Assembly (NCBI GenBank): GCA_003152975.1
Contig: PMBP01000180.1
Location: 1-6,646, forward strand
Direction: 5' to 3'
Source of the DNA: Phycisphaerales bacterium
GTDB taxonomy: Bacteria > Planctomycetota > Phycisphaerae > Sedimentisphaerales > Anaerohalosphaeraceae
Length of the DNA stretch: 6,646 nucleotides
Shown here: one piece after another, positions 1 to 5,441 of the stretch
Numbering within the stretch: the stretch's first letter is position 1
Layout of the letters: each line of letters begins with the position of its first letter
Translations under genes and position numbers: made by a program
The notes under the pieces: model-generated
The model's database searches: none
Seen by the model: only the letters and a program-made list of their open reading frames with translations
Told to the model about the DNA's origin: nothing

Positions 1-312
1 TCCCATCTCCTGTTCCACGATCCGAGCGCTGACCTGAACGGCCAGAAACAGCAGGGCGCAGACCAATCCCAATCCCAATCCGTAGATCGCCTCGTTGATC
101 ATCATCAGAACGCTCTGGAGTCCGAACACATCCTGGGGCCGGACGGGGCACTCCACCTGGCTGCTGAAGAAGATCCCCGCCACCAGGATCATCGCCACCT
201 TCAGACGCATCGGGATCACCTTCCACCCGAACAACGGAAACACCGAGAAAAAAGCCCCCACCCGCGTCAGAACCAGCGTAAATCCCAACAAAATCCCCGA
301 CAGGAAATCCAT
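1..312 (-). CDS. fliR: Flagellar export gate protein FliR, N-terminal part (cut by window edge)
   Basis: FliR is a membrane component of the flagellar type III export gate, where it forms the core with FliP and FliQ. The reading frame starts at an ATG at 312 and runs open for 104 codons to the window edge, so the C-terminal half or more is missing. The translation is mostly hydrophobic. A first helix (about residues 4-27) holds the family-like stretch LTRVGAFFSVFPLFG. A second helix follows a conserved-looking Pro and basic pair (about 36-50). A third starts at the Glu of EAIYGLGLGLV (74-84) and ends in the amphipathic QVSARIVEQEMG, typical of FliR. The start lies 3 bp after the fliQ stop with only a weak purine-rich upstream site, so translation is probably coupled to fliQ. 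The order fliO-P-Q-R strongly supports the call. flhB would be expected next, outside the window. Confidence 0.93.
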   Translation of the reverse strand, partial: MDFLSGILLGFTLVLTRVGAFFSVFPLFGWKVIPMRLKVAMILVAGIFFSSQVECPVRPQDVFGLQSVLMMINEAIYGLGLGLVCALLFLAVQVSARIVEQEMG

Positions 313-315
313 CGC

Positions 316-585
316 CTACTGCCCGTACGATTGGATCTGGTTGAAGACTTCCGTCGAAAACTGGATCAGGATCTGGAGCATCCAGTTGCCGAACCACAGC
401 GTCGCGATGCCCATCACCACCAGCCGCGGCACCATGCTCAGCGTCGAATCCCGAAGGGAGGTCACCGTCTGGAAGATCGAGATCACCAGGCCGGAAAGCA
501 GGCAGGCGATCAGCAGCGGCGCCGACATCAGAAGGGCCGTCTCCATTGTGTGCCGTCCCAGGTACAGGATATAATTGGCGTCCAC
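316..585 (-). CDS. fliQ: Flagellar export gate protein FliQ
   Basis: FliQ is a small two-helix membrane protein that packs around the FliP/FliR core of the export gate. The 89-residue product has the normal family length. It has two transmembrane segments (about 17-38 and 52-74) joined by a loop with the family-like SIFQTVTSLRDSTLSMVPR (36-54). The start is GTG, not ATG. This start is preferred because the product aligns with FliQ from its first residues, whereas the next ATG (codon 14) would remove the conserved N-terminal GRHTMETALL region. A Shine-Dalgarno sequence AGGAG about 7 bases upstream of the GTG overlaps the fliP stop codon. The gene begins 10 bp after fliP and ends 3 bp before fliR, which indicates co-translation within one operon. 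Confidence 0.96.
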   Translation of the reverse strand: MDANYILYLGRHTMETALLMSAPLLIACLLSGLVISIFQTVTSLRDSTLSMVPRLVVMGIATLWFGNWMLQILIQFSTEVFNQIQSYGQ

Positions 586-600
586 GGCCGGGCTCCTACT
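586..600 (-). promoter_or_regulatory. Ribosome binding site that decides the GTG start of fliQ
   Basis: On the minus strand TAGGAG is followed by seven bases and then GTG. The TAG is the fliP stop codon, so the site is embedded in the end of fliP. Its position supports the GTG at 585 over the in-frame ATG at 546. Confidence 0.7.
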
Positions 601-1450
601 TGAAACTCAGACTCAGACTGTTGGCCAAAATCCCCCAACCGTCCATCAGGATAAACAGGATCAACTTGAATGGCAACGAGATCATCACCGGCGGAAGCAT
701 CATCATGCCGGCGCTGAGCAACACGCTGGCGATGACCAGGTCCAGCAGCAAAAACGGAATGAACATCAGGCACCCGATTTCGAACGCCGTTCTAAACTCG
801 CTGATAATGAACGCCGGCACGACGACATGAAACGGCAATTCGGGCACCGATTTCGGCGGCGCGATCTTGGACATCCCGACGAACAGCTTGAGGTCTTCGT
901 TGCGGGTCTGGCGGATCATGAATTCCTTCATCACCTGGCTGGATTTGGCCATGGCGTCGGGGAACACGATCTCGTTGCGAAGGTACGGTTGGATGGCCTG
1001 GTCGTTCATGGCCATGAAGGTCGGCGCCATCGTGTACAGCGTCAGGAACATCGCCAGTCCCATCACCGCCGTCGTGGGCGGAATGGACTGCGTGCCCAGC
1101 GCCTGTCGCACAAAACTCAAAACGATGACAATCCGGGTAAACGATGTCGTCATCGCGAGCAGACTGGGAATGATCGCCAGGACCGTGAAGATGACCACCA
1201 GTTTGACCGGTGTGGTCCACTCCGGCGGTTTTCCCTGCGCGTCCTGCGGCGCGGCGACCTTGTCGATCATCTGGATGATATCCGGTACCGTCGGCATGGT
1301 CGGCGTGGCGGCTTGTCCCGCCGCCGGTTTCGGAGTTGATGGAGTGGCCGGCGCGGATGCCGATTGGGCCGAAGGAACCATCAGTAGCACTGTGGCGGCC
1401 AGTACGACCGCGAACAACCCGTGGTGGATGGACGACGATGGACGATTCAT
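596..1450 (-). CDS. fliP: Flagellar export gate protein FliP, with signal peptide
   Basis: FliP is the main component of the flagellar export gate and forms the pentameric core of the channel through which rod, hook and filament subunits pass. The product is 284 residues. It has an N-terminal signal peptide (hydrophobic 11-25, likely cleavage near SAQSASA at 27-33), then a Pro/Ala/Thr-rich linker to about residue 56. Four transmembrane segments follow at roughly 82-101, 104-116/126-145, 211-245 and 258-277. Signature motifs are seen: TSFTRIVIVLSFVRQALGTQ (102-121), PAFIISEFRTAFEIG (212-226), and G-MMM-LPP at 248-254. The last matches the methionine loop that gates the channel in Salmonella FliP. 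The start ATG overlaps the fliO stop by 4 bp (ATGA), so translation is probably coupled; upstream AAAGG is too distant to be a good independent site. Nothing is missing compared with the family. Confidence 0.98.
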   Translation of the reverse strand: MNRPSSSIHHGLFAVVLAATVLLMVPSAQSASAPATPSTPKPAAGQAATPTMPTVPDIIQMIDKVAAPQDAQGKPPEWTTPVKLVVIFTVLAIIPSLLAMTTSFTRIVIVLSFVRQALGTQSIPPTTAVMGLAMFLTLYTMAPTFMAMNDQAIQPYLRNEIVFPDAMAKSSQVMKEFMIRQTRNEDLKLFVGMSKIAPPKSVPELPFHVVVPAFIISEFRTAFEIGCLMFIPFLLLDLVIASVLLSAGMMMLPPVMISLPFKLILFILMDGWGILANSLSLSFK

Positions 1451-1890
1451 AGCGGCTCGTTGCCTTTCGGTTCGGCCGTCTGGCGGATCTCCGCGATCAG
1501 CCCGATCGACTGGGCGGTGCTGCCCACCACCAACCGGCGGCCGTCCACTTCCAGCAGATGGATCTGTCTGTGCGGCCCCAGCCCGATACTTTCGACGATT
1601 CGCAGATGCCGTCCGCGGGTGGGATTCCAGCGCGGCCCCAATCGCCGCGAAACATAAAACGCCCCCACCCCCAGGACCGCCACAAATCCGATTGCCGTGG
1701 CGAACTGCCGGAACAAGTCCGTTTGCTTCGGCAGTTTGTCATGGGCGGTTCCAAACCCCTTCCATGGGGTCGAAGGTGTCGTCTCGATCGATTTCAAGGG
1801 TGCGGGCGAATTGGCATCCTCGCCGCACCGGCCCAGCGATGCCAGACAGACGGCGATCAATACGATCCAAAGGACTTTCCAAATCGGCAT
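1447..1890 (-). CDS. fliO: Flagellar biosynthetic protein FliO
   Basis: FliO helps FliP assemble into the export gate; it is the least conserved of the gate proteins. From the ATG at 1890 the product is 147 residues. A short hydrophobic N-terminus (6-20) looks like a signal peptide or a first membrane helix. A Pro/Thr/Lys-rich linker (about 24-60) leads to a transmembrane segment (about 63-81) followed at once by the basic SRRLGPR. The C-terminal cytoplasmic domain (about 94-135) has the FliO pattern: LRIVESIGLGPHRQIHLLEV, then GRRLVVGSTAQSIGLI. An in-frame TTG six bases upstream (1896) has GGA at a better distance, so the real start may add two residues. The ATG itself has no clear Shine-Dalgarno. 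The gene is the first of the gate block and has a sigma-54-type promoter just upstream. The call rests on the C-terminal domain plus position before fliP. Confidence 0.9.
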   Translation of the reverse strand: MPIWKVLWIVLIAVCLASLGRCGEDANSPAPLKSIETTPSTPWKGFGTAHDKLPKQTDLFRQFATAIGFVAVLGVGAFYVSRRLGPRWNPTRGRHLRIVESIGLGPHRQIHLLEVDGRRLVVGSTAQSIGLIAEIRQTAEPKGNEPL

Positions 1891-1934
1891 AGACAAGGGT
1901 TATTCCATTCAATCGAGTCTTCGACCCTGTACAA

Positions 1935-1949
1935 TGCAAATATCATGCC
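1935..1949 (-). promoter_or_regulatory. Probable sigma-54 (-24/-12) promoter for fliOPQR
   Basis: The minus strand reads CGGCATG-ATAT-TTGCA from 1950 down to 1935. This fits the sigma-54 consensus TGGCACG-N4-TTGCW with two mismatches (T to C before the GG, C to T before the last G). The essential GG and GC doublets are present at exactly the canonical spacing. Transcription would start near 1924, leaving a leader of about 34 bases before the fliO ATG. Flagellar genes are classic sigma-54 targets in many bacteria. The match was found by eye in one copy and has not been scored against background, so it remains a prediction. Confidence 0.55.
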
Positions 1950-1998
1950 GATCGTTCCCTCCCAATCCCAATCCGGGACGATTGCAGACGGTCCTTCC

Positions 1999-2023
1999 AT
2001 CTCGGAGATTATCGTCGGAGATT
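1999..2023. promoter_or_regulatory. Dyad plus direct repeat, possible enhancer-binding site
   Basis: ATCTC-G-GAGAT (1999-2009) is a perfect odd-centred palindrome. The nonamer TCGGAGATT inside it (2002-2010) recurs at 2015-2023, giving a 13-bp spaced direct repeat. It lies about 75-100 bp upstream of the start site expected from the sigma-54-type promoter. That is a usual distance for an enhancer-binding activator of the NtrC/FlrC kind. No protein is known to bind it; the role is inferred from position and symmetry only. Confidence 0.3.
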
Positions 2024-2069
2024 CTGTGGAGTGGAGTGATTGCAACTCGTTTCCCTGTAAGGACTTGCG

Positions 2070-2228
2070 ATGATCGCCGTGAAACCGAAAGTGCAGTTCT
2101 CCAATGTCGGGTATTTCGAGAAAATGGAAACGAATCCGCTCAATACAAAAACGGTGCGCTGCCCCTCGTTACGGCGCGCAATACCCTTTGACACCCCCCG
2201 AAGGAATCCACTCGGTCCCGTCGTTTGA
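2070..2228 (+). CDS. Possible small ORF of unknown function, 52 residues
   Basis: This is the only plausible plus-strand coding signal in the window. TAAGGA (2058-2063) precedes the ATG by six bases, a good Shine-Dalgarno arrangement. The predicted peptide is 52 residues, basic, begins MIAVKPKVQFSNVGYFEKME and has no membrane segment or known motif. The first 25 or so codons mostly end in G or C, like the neighbouring genes. The second half is rich in Arg and Pro and looks less coding, so it could be a chance ORF or the broken start of a former gene. It is oriented opposite to the flagellar genes. No plus-strand promoter was recognised upstream. I do not recognise the protein and assign no function. 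Confidence 0.2.
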   Translation: MIAVKPKVQFSNVGYFEKMETNPLNTKTVRCPSLRRAIPFDTPRRNPLGPVV

Positions 2229-2249
2229 ATGTTCGGGATTCTTTTGCGT

Positions 2250-2269
2250 CCCACTTGAAAACAAGCGGG
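2250..2269 (-). terminator. Hairpin after the MotE-like gene, weak terminator candidate
   Basis: Read on the minus strand, CCCGCTTG and CAAGTGGG pair over 8 bp, with one G-U wobble, around a TTTT loop. The stem starts 8 bases after the MotE-like stop codon. The wobble is allowed only in minus-strand RNA (the plus strand has an A-C mismatch), which suggests it acts at the end of the fliF-to-motE transcript. There is no run of U after the stem, so it is not a textbook intrinsic terminator. It may instead protect the 3' end or cause partial termination. Confidence 0.4.
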
Positions 2270-2276
2270 TAGATTT

Positions 2277-2999
2277 CTATCCCTTGGTTTCCTTGGCTCC
2301 CGGTGTCGGCGAAGCTTCGGAGGTGTCCCGGACTCGTTTCAGTTCCAGACTCATAACGCTGGCCACCTCCGGCTTGGTGCTGGCGATCTCGCCGATGACT
2401 TTGGCCGAGGTTCGCTCGCTCATGTAGTACAGGATCTTGACCGCATCCGGCAGTTGCTGGTTGGTCGCCATGCTGATCAGGACCTTGCTCGCCTGGGTCG
2501 CGTCCATCTTGTCGTAGGTCTGGGCCAGTTTCTGCATGTTGGTCTTTTCCGTCTGGGTGATATCAAGCTGCCGGGCCTGCAGGGAGGTTTCCTGTTTGCG
2601 GATCTTTTCATAGACCAGCGTCAACTGGGCCTGCAATTGGTTGAGCCGGGTAATATCTTCCTGGAGTCCCTCCCGCGCGACCCGGACGCGTTCCTCCTGC
2701 TCGGTGAGTTGCCGCTCCTTGAACTTGTACTCCTTCATCTTCTCGCGGATATCGAAGATCAGGCCCTGCATCTGTTTTTCCGTCATCCCTCGGGCCATTT
2801 CATCGCCCGGATTTTCGGTGATCTTCAGTTCCGGGACTTTGTCCTCTTTCGGCTTGGTGGCGCCTTGGGTTGCCGTTTCCGTCTCGGGGGTCTCCGTCGC
2901 CGCGGCCGGGGCCGGCCCCTTGAGCATCTTGGTGACCCCGAAAGACCCGCCGAAGCTGATCAGTCCCGCTCCCGCCATGATAAGGATCTTCTTGTTCAT
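2277..2999 (-). CDS. MotE/YlxF-like membrane-anchored coiled-coil flagellar protein
   Basis: The product is 240 residues from the ATG at 2999. It has a basic N-terminus, a single membrane anchor (about 4-22) rich in Gly, a Pro/Ala/Thr/Glu-rich linker (about 28-66), and a long charged coiled coil (about 72-155). A helical C-terminal domain follows, with LAQTYDKMDATQASKVLISM (158-177) and a second similar unit DAVKILYYMSERTSAKVIGEI (185-205). These two units resemble the MgtE-N-like repeats of MotE proteins. The layout matches YlxF of Bacillus, which also follows fliJ, and the MotE family, a chaperone of the periplasmic motility protein MotC in alphaproteobacteria. Its precise job here is unknown. 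A GTG at 3032 overlapping the fliJ stop would add 11 residues. The ATG is preferred because GGGAG lies 8 bases before it and the anchor then begins at the N-terminus. It is the last gene of block 1. Confidence 0.8.
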   Translation of the reverse strand: MNKKILIMAGAGLISFGGSFGVTKMLKGPAPAAATETPETETATQGATKPKEDKVPELKITENPGDEMARGMTEKQMQGLIFDIREKMKEYKFKERQLTEQEERVRVAREGLQEDITRLNQLQAQLTLVYEKIRKQETSLQARQLDITQTEKTNMQKLAQTYDKMDATQASKVLISMATNQQLPDAVKILYYMSERTSAKVIGEIASTKPEVASVMSLELKRVRDTSEASPTPGAKETKG

Positions 3000-3028
3000 T
3001 CGGTCATCTCCCGTCGCCACGGCAGCCG

Positions 3029-3481
3029 TCACAGGGGCTGCATCATCCGGCGAGCAAATCCGATCGTGTTCCGATCATCCGCTTGTTTCTGGTCCTGCCG
3101 CTGCTGGTCCAGTTCAAATTCCTCCTGCGCCCGAGTCCGGAGCTTTTCCAGACCTTTGCGGAACCTTCGTACCGTCAGGATCTCCTGGATCTTGTTGCGA
3201 CGCAGCAGTTCCAGCAGTTCCAGTTTCCGATCCATTTCCCGGATCGCCGTTTCCGTGACCTGCGAAAACTGCAACACGAATTCCTGCCGGGCCATTCGCT
3301 TGGCGGCCGGCATCCGTTCGGTTTCCGTCAACCGCTGCCGCAGCAGGGCCCGCTCCATCAGGATCTGTCCCCGAAGTCCCACCGCCTGTTCCGTCACGGA
3401 AATCAGTTCCGCCCGCAGGGCCTCCTCTTGTTTGTTCTTGAGGTCCAGGAGTTTCTGCAATCGCCATTCGAATCTGCGCAT
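3029..3481 (-). CDS. fliJ: Flagellar export protein FliJ
   Basis: FliJ is a small coiled-coil protein that acts as the central stalk of the FliI ATPase ring and links it to the export gate protein FlhA. The 150-residue product is almost entirely helical and charged, with normal family length. The N-terminal FEWRLQKLLDLKNKQEE (4-20) and the C-terminal RRFRKGLEKLRTRAQEEFE (105-123) are typical FliJ features. The start follows the fliI stop by 11 bp with only a weak ribosome binding site (GGA in GAACGGATGACCG), so translation is likely coupled to fliI. Sequence conservation in this family is low, so the call leans on pattern, length and position after fliI. Confidence 0.92.
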   Translation of the reverse strand: MRRFEWRLQKLLDLKNKQEEALRAELISVTEQAVGLRGQILMERALLRQRLTETERMPAAKRMARQEFVLQFSQVTETAIREMDRKLELLELLRRNKIQEILTVRRFRKGLEKLRTRAQEEFELDQQRQDQKQADDRNTIGFARRMMQPL

Positions 3482-3492
3482 CGGTCATCCGT

Positions 3493-4884
3493 TCACGATC
3501 GGGACCCGACGGGCACTTTTGTCGGGGCCGGTTCGCTGAGCAATCGGTCCCAGGCCTTGGCGATATCCACAAGCCGCTTGACTGTCTCGTCGAACCGGTT
3601 GCGTTCCCGAATCGACTGGACCAGATAGGTTTGAATCCTGTCGATCAACGCGACCGATCCGTCGATCCGTTTGTTGCTGCCCGGAGAGAACGCCCCGATA
3701 CTGATCAGATCTTCGGCATCCGTATAGGTGGCGTAAATCTCCCGGACTTTCTGAGCGGCCTTCTTGTGCTCGTCGGTGGCCACGGTATTCATCAACCGGC
3801 TGACGCTCTGCAGGATGTCGATGGCCGGGTAATGGCCCCGGGAGGCCAGCTTCCGCGACAGCACGATATGCCCGTCCAGCAACGATCGGGCGCTGTCGGC
3901 CACCGGATCGCCCAGATCGTCGCCTTCAACCAACACCGTCAGGATCCCGGTGATGCTGCCTTTGTCGCTGCATCCCAGCCGCTCGACGAGGCGCGGCAAC
4001 AGGGCGAATACGCTGGGGCAATACCCCTTCGTCGCCGGCGGCTCGCCCGCCGCCAGTCCGATCTCCCGTTGGGCCTGGGAGAACCGCGTCAATGAATCCA
4101 TCATAAATAAAACATCCATTCCCTGGTCGCGGAAATACTCCGCGATCGTCGCGGCCACAAAGGCCGCTTTGACCCGCTGAATCGCCGCTGCGTCGCTGGT
4201 GGCCACGACGACGATGCTCTTGGCCAGTCCCTCCGGTCCTAAATCCTTTTCCAAATACTCGCGCACCTCGCGGCCGCGTTCGCCCACCAGCGCTACGACA
4301 TTGACATCCGCGGCGCTGCTGTTGGCGATCTCGCCCAGCAGAACGCTTTTGCCGACGCCGCTGCCCGAGAAGATCCCGATCCGTTGCCCTTTGCCGCAGG
4401 TCAACAGCCCGTCGATGGCCCGGATTCCCAGCGACAGCGGCTGGTGAATCATCTCTCGCGTCAGCGGCGGCGGGCTCGAAGTGTCGATGCTGCGTTTTTC
4501 CGTTCCCTTCAGCGGTCCCTTGCCGTCGATCGGCCGGCCCAGCCCGTCCAGGACCCGTCCCTTGAGACTGGGATCCAGTTGAATGGTTCGCGGTTGATTC
4601 AACGCGACGACCAAATCGCCCGGGCTGATTCCGTCAATATAATCCAGCGGCAGCAAAACCAGATTCGACGCCTTAAAACCGATCACTTCCGCCGGAATGG
4701 TTCGCCCGCTGACGCATCGGATTTCGCACATGCGTCCCAGGCCGATATTGGGGCCGGTGCTTTCCACCGTCAGACCCGACACCCGAACGATCGATCCCTT
4801 GCAGGTGACCAGGGCCGTATCCCCCAGGGTCGTGTGGAACTGCGAGAAGTCGATGAATCCGGCGGGTTTGGGTGAATCGCTCAT
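3493..4884 (-). CDS. fliI: Flagellum-specific ATPase FliI
   Basis: FliI is the cytoplasmic hexameric ATPase that drives early steps of flagellar protein export; it resembles the F1 beta subunit. The product is 463 residues, normal for the family. An N-terminal beta domain (about 20-100) precedes the ATPase core. Walker A is SGSGVGKS (173-180), the catalytic Glu lies in GERGREV (E202), and Walker B is LFMMDS ending at D263. Other family signatures are GDPVADSARSLLDGHIVLSR (325-344) and GHYPAIDILQSVSR (350-363), whose Arg corresponds to the arginine finger. All key ATPase residues are present, so the enzyme should be active. The C-terminal tail after about 447 is a short Pro-rich extension. The ATG overlaps the fliH stop by 4 bp (ATGA), and AGGA lies about 10 bases upstream. 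Confidence 0.99.
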   Translation of the reverse strand: MSDSPKPAGFIDFSQFHTTLGDTALVTCKGSIVRVSGLTVESTGPNIGLGRMCEIRCVSGRTIPAEVIGFKASNLVLLPLDYIDGISPGDLVVALNQPRTIQLDPSLKGRVLDGLGRPIDGKGPLKGTEKRSIDTSSPPPLTREMIHQPLSLGIRAIDGLLTCGKGQRIGIFSGSGVGKSVLLGEIANSSAADVNVVALVGERGREVREYLEKDLGPEGLAKSIVVVATSDAAAIQRVKAAFVAATIAEYFRDQGMDVLFMMDSLTRFSQAQREIGLAAGEPPATKGYCPSVFALLPRLVERLGCSDKGSITGILTVLVEGDDLGDPVADSARSLLDGHIVLSRKLASRGHYPAIDILQSVSRLMNTVATDEHKKAAQKVREIYATYTDAEDLISIGAFSPGSNKRIDGSVALIDRIQTYLVQSIRERNRFDETVKRLVDIAKAWDRLLSEPAPTKVPVGSRS

Positions 4885-5438
4885 TTGGGCTTGTCCTGTA
4901 AAAGGGCCTCTTCCACCAGCCGCAGATGTTCGGCGATGCGGGATTCAATCAGTCCCTTGCTGGTTTCCACGACGCACTCGGCCCGACCCACATTGCCGTC
5001 GCTCTTGAAGGTGACATTTCCCGGCCGGCTCTTGCCCAGTTCCTGCAGGGTCTTGTCATAGACCTCCAGGTCCTGCGGATTCATGCGGACCGTGATCGGT
5101 TCCTGGGCCGGCGCAACCGCCAGCGACTCGCCAACGATCCGGGCGATATCGTACTGGCCCGCGTCGATCTGGCGCAACAGGATCTTTTCGGCGATCCCGA
5201 TGCTCAGCCGAACGATCGGGTCGCGATGCGAGCCGAACAACTCTTCCTGGAATTGCTGCAACGCCGCCGCCGCCCGCGACAACCCCTCGCCGGCACGGGC
5301 CAGTTTCTCCTTGTCCGGCTTGAGGGCTTCGGGATCGATGGCGGGTTTGGATTGGCCAACGAGGGTCTTGATGTCCGTGGTGATCTTGACGGACGCCACG
5401 GGCCGGAGGGTCGAAAGCGTTACGGAGGGCTGGGCCAT
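4881..5438 (-). CDS. fliH: Flagellar assembly protein FliH, ATPase regulator
   Basis: FliH binds FliI as a peripheral stalk, holds its ATPase activity in check and brings it to the C ring and export gate. The product is 185 residues, at the short end of the family. Residues 38-70 form a helical segment. Then come LSIGIAEKILLRQI (78-91), a family signature, ITVRMNPQDLEVY (115-127), and the C-terminal domain GRAECVVETSKGLIESRIAEHL (151-172) that contacts FliI. There is no Trp anywhere in the protein, so the N-terminal Trp pair that anchors Salmonella FliH to FliN and FlhA is not seen here. The start is 3 bp after the fliG stop with a strong Shine-Dalgarno inside the end of fliG. The stop overlaps fliI. 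Confidence 0.94.
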   Translation of the reverse strand: MAQPSVTLSTLRPVASVKITTDIKTLVGQSKPAIDPEALKPDKEKLARAGEGLSRAAAALQQFQEELFGSHRDPIVRLSIGIAEKILLRQIDAGQYDIARIVGESLAVAPAQEPITVRMNPQDLEVYDKTLQELGKSRPGNVTFKSDGNVGRAECVVETSKGLIESRIAEHLRLVEEALLQDKPK

Positions 5439-5441
5439 CGG

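Larger units (their letters stand above)
1891..2276. other. Intergenic region splitting the two flagellar gene blocks
   Basis: This is the only stretch over 300 bp without a confident gene. From left to right it holds the fliO leader, the sigma-54-like promoter (1935-1949), a dyad with a direct repeat (1999-2023), a second perfect odd-centred dyad GCGAT-G-ATCGC (2067-2077), a possible small plus-strand ORF (2070-2228), and a hairpin (2250-2269) just after the MotE-like gene. No frame gives a recognisable protein. The region is visibly richer in A and T than the flanking genes, as expected for regulatory DNA. The fliK, flgD, flgE, fliL, fliM and fliN genes that often occupy this place in flagellar clusters are absent. 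Confidence 0.8.

Noticed and set aside
575..1339. Plus-strand ORF of 254 codons opposite fliP
   Set aside because: It is antisense to fliP, rich in His, Arg and Gln, with no domain. The fliP translation fully explains the sequence.
867..1892. Plus-strand ORF of 341 codons opposite fliP and fliO
   Set aside because: It spans two well-recognised genes on the other strand and has low-complexity composition; it is a shadow of GC-rich coding DNA.
1960..1975. 16-base sequence identical to one inside fliR at 67-82
   Set aside because: Both are tandem runs of CCCAAT. In fliR the run encodes Gly-Leu repeats, so the identity is most simply low-complexity coincidence, not a mobile or regulatory repeat.
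2027..2044. Plus-strand sigma-54-like promoter for the small ORF
   Set aside because: TTGCA is present, but the GG doublets lie 14 and 9 bases before the GC, not the required 12.
2009..2254. Minus-strand ORF of 81 codons in the gap before fliO
   Set aside because: It starts at a GTG inside the hairpin, has no ribosome binding site or recognisable motif, and runs across the candidate regulatory elements.
3000..3032. GTG start of the MotE-like gene overlapping the fliJ stop
   Set aside because: It is possible by ATGA-like coupling (GTGA), but the ATG at 2999 has a good ribosome binding site and places the membrane anchor at the N-terminus.
2454..3539. Plus-strand ORF of 361 codons opposite the MotE-like gene and fliJ
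   Set aside because: The Leu/Ser/Arg-rich translation mirrors the coiled-coil genes on the minus strand and resembles no family.
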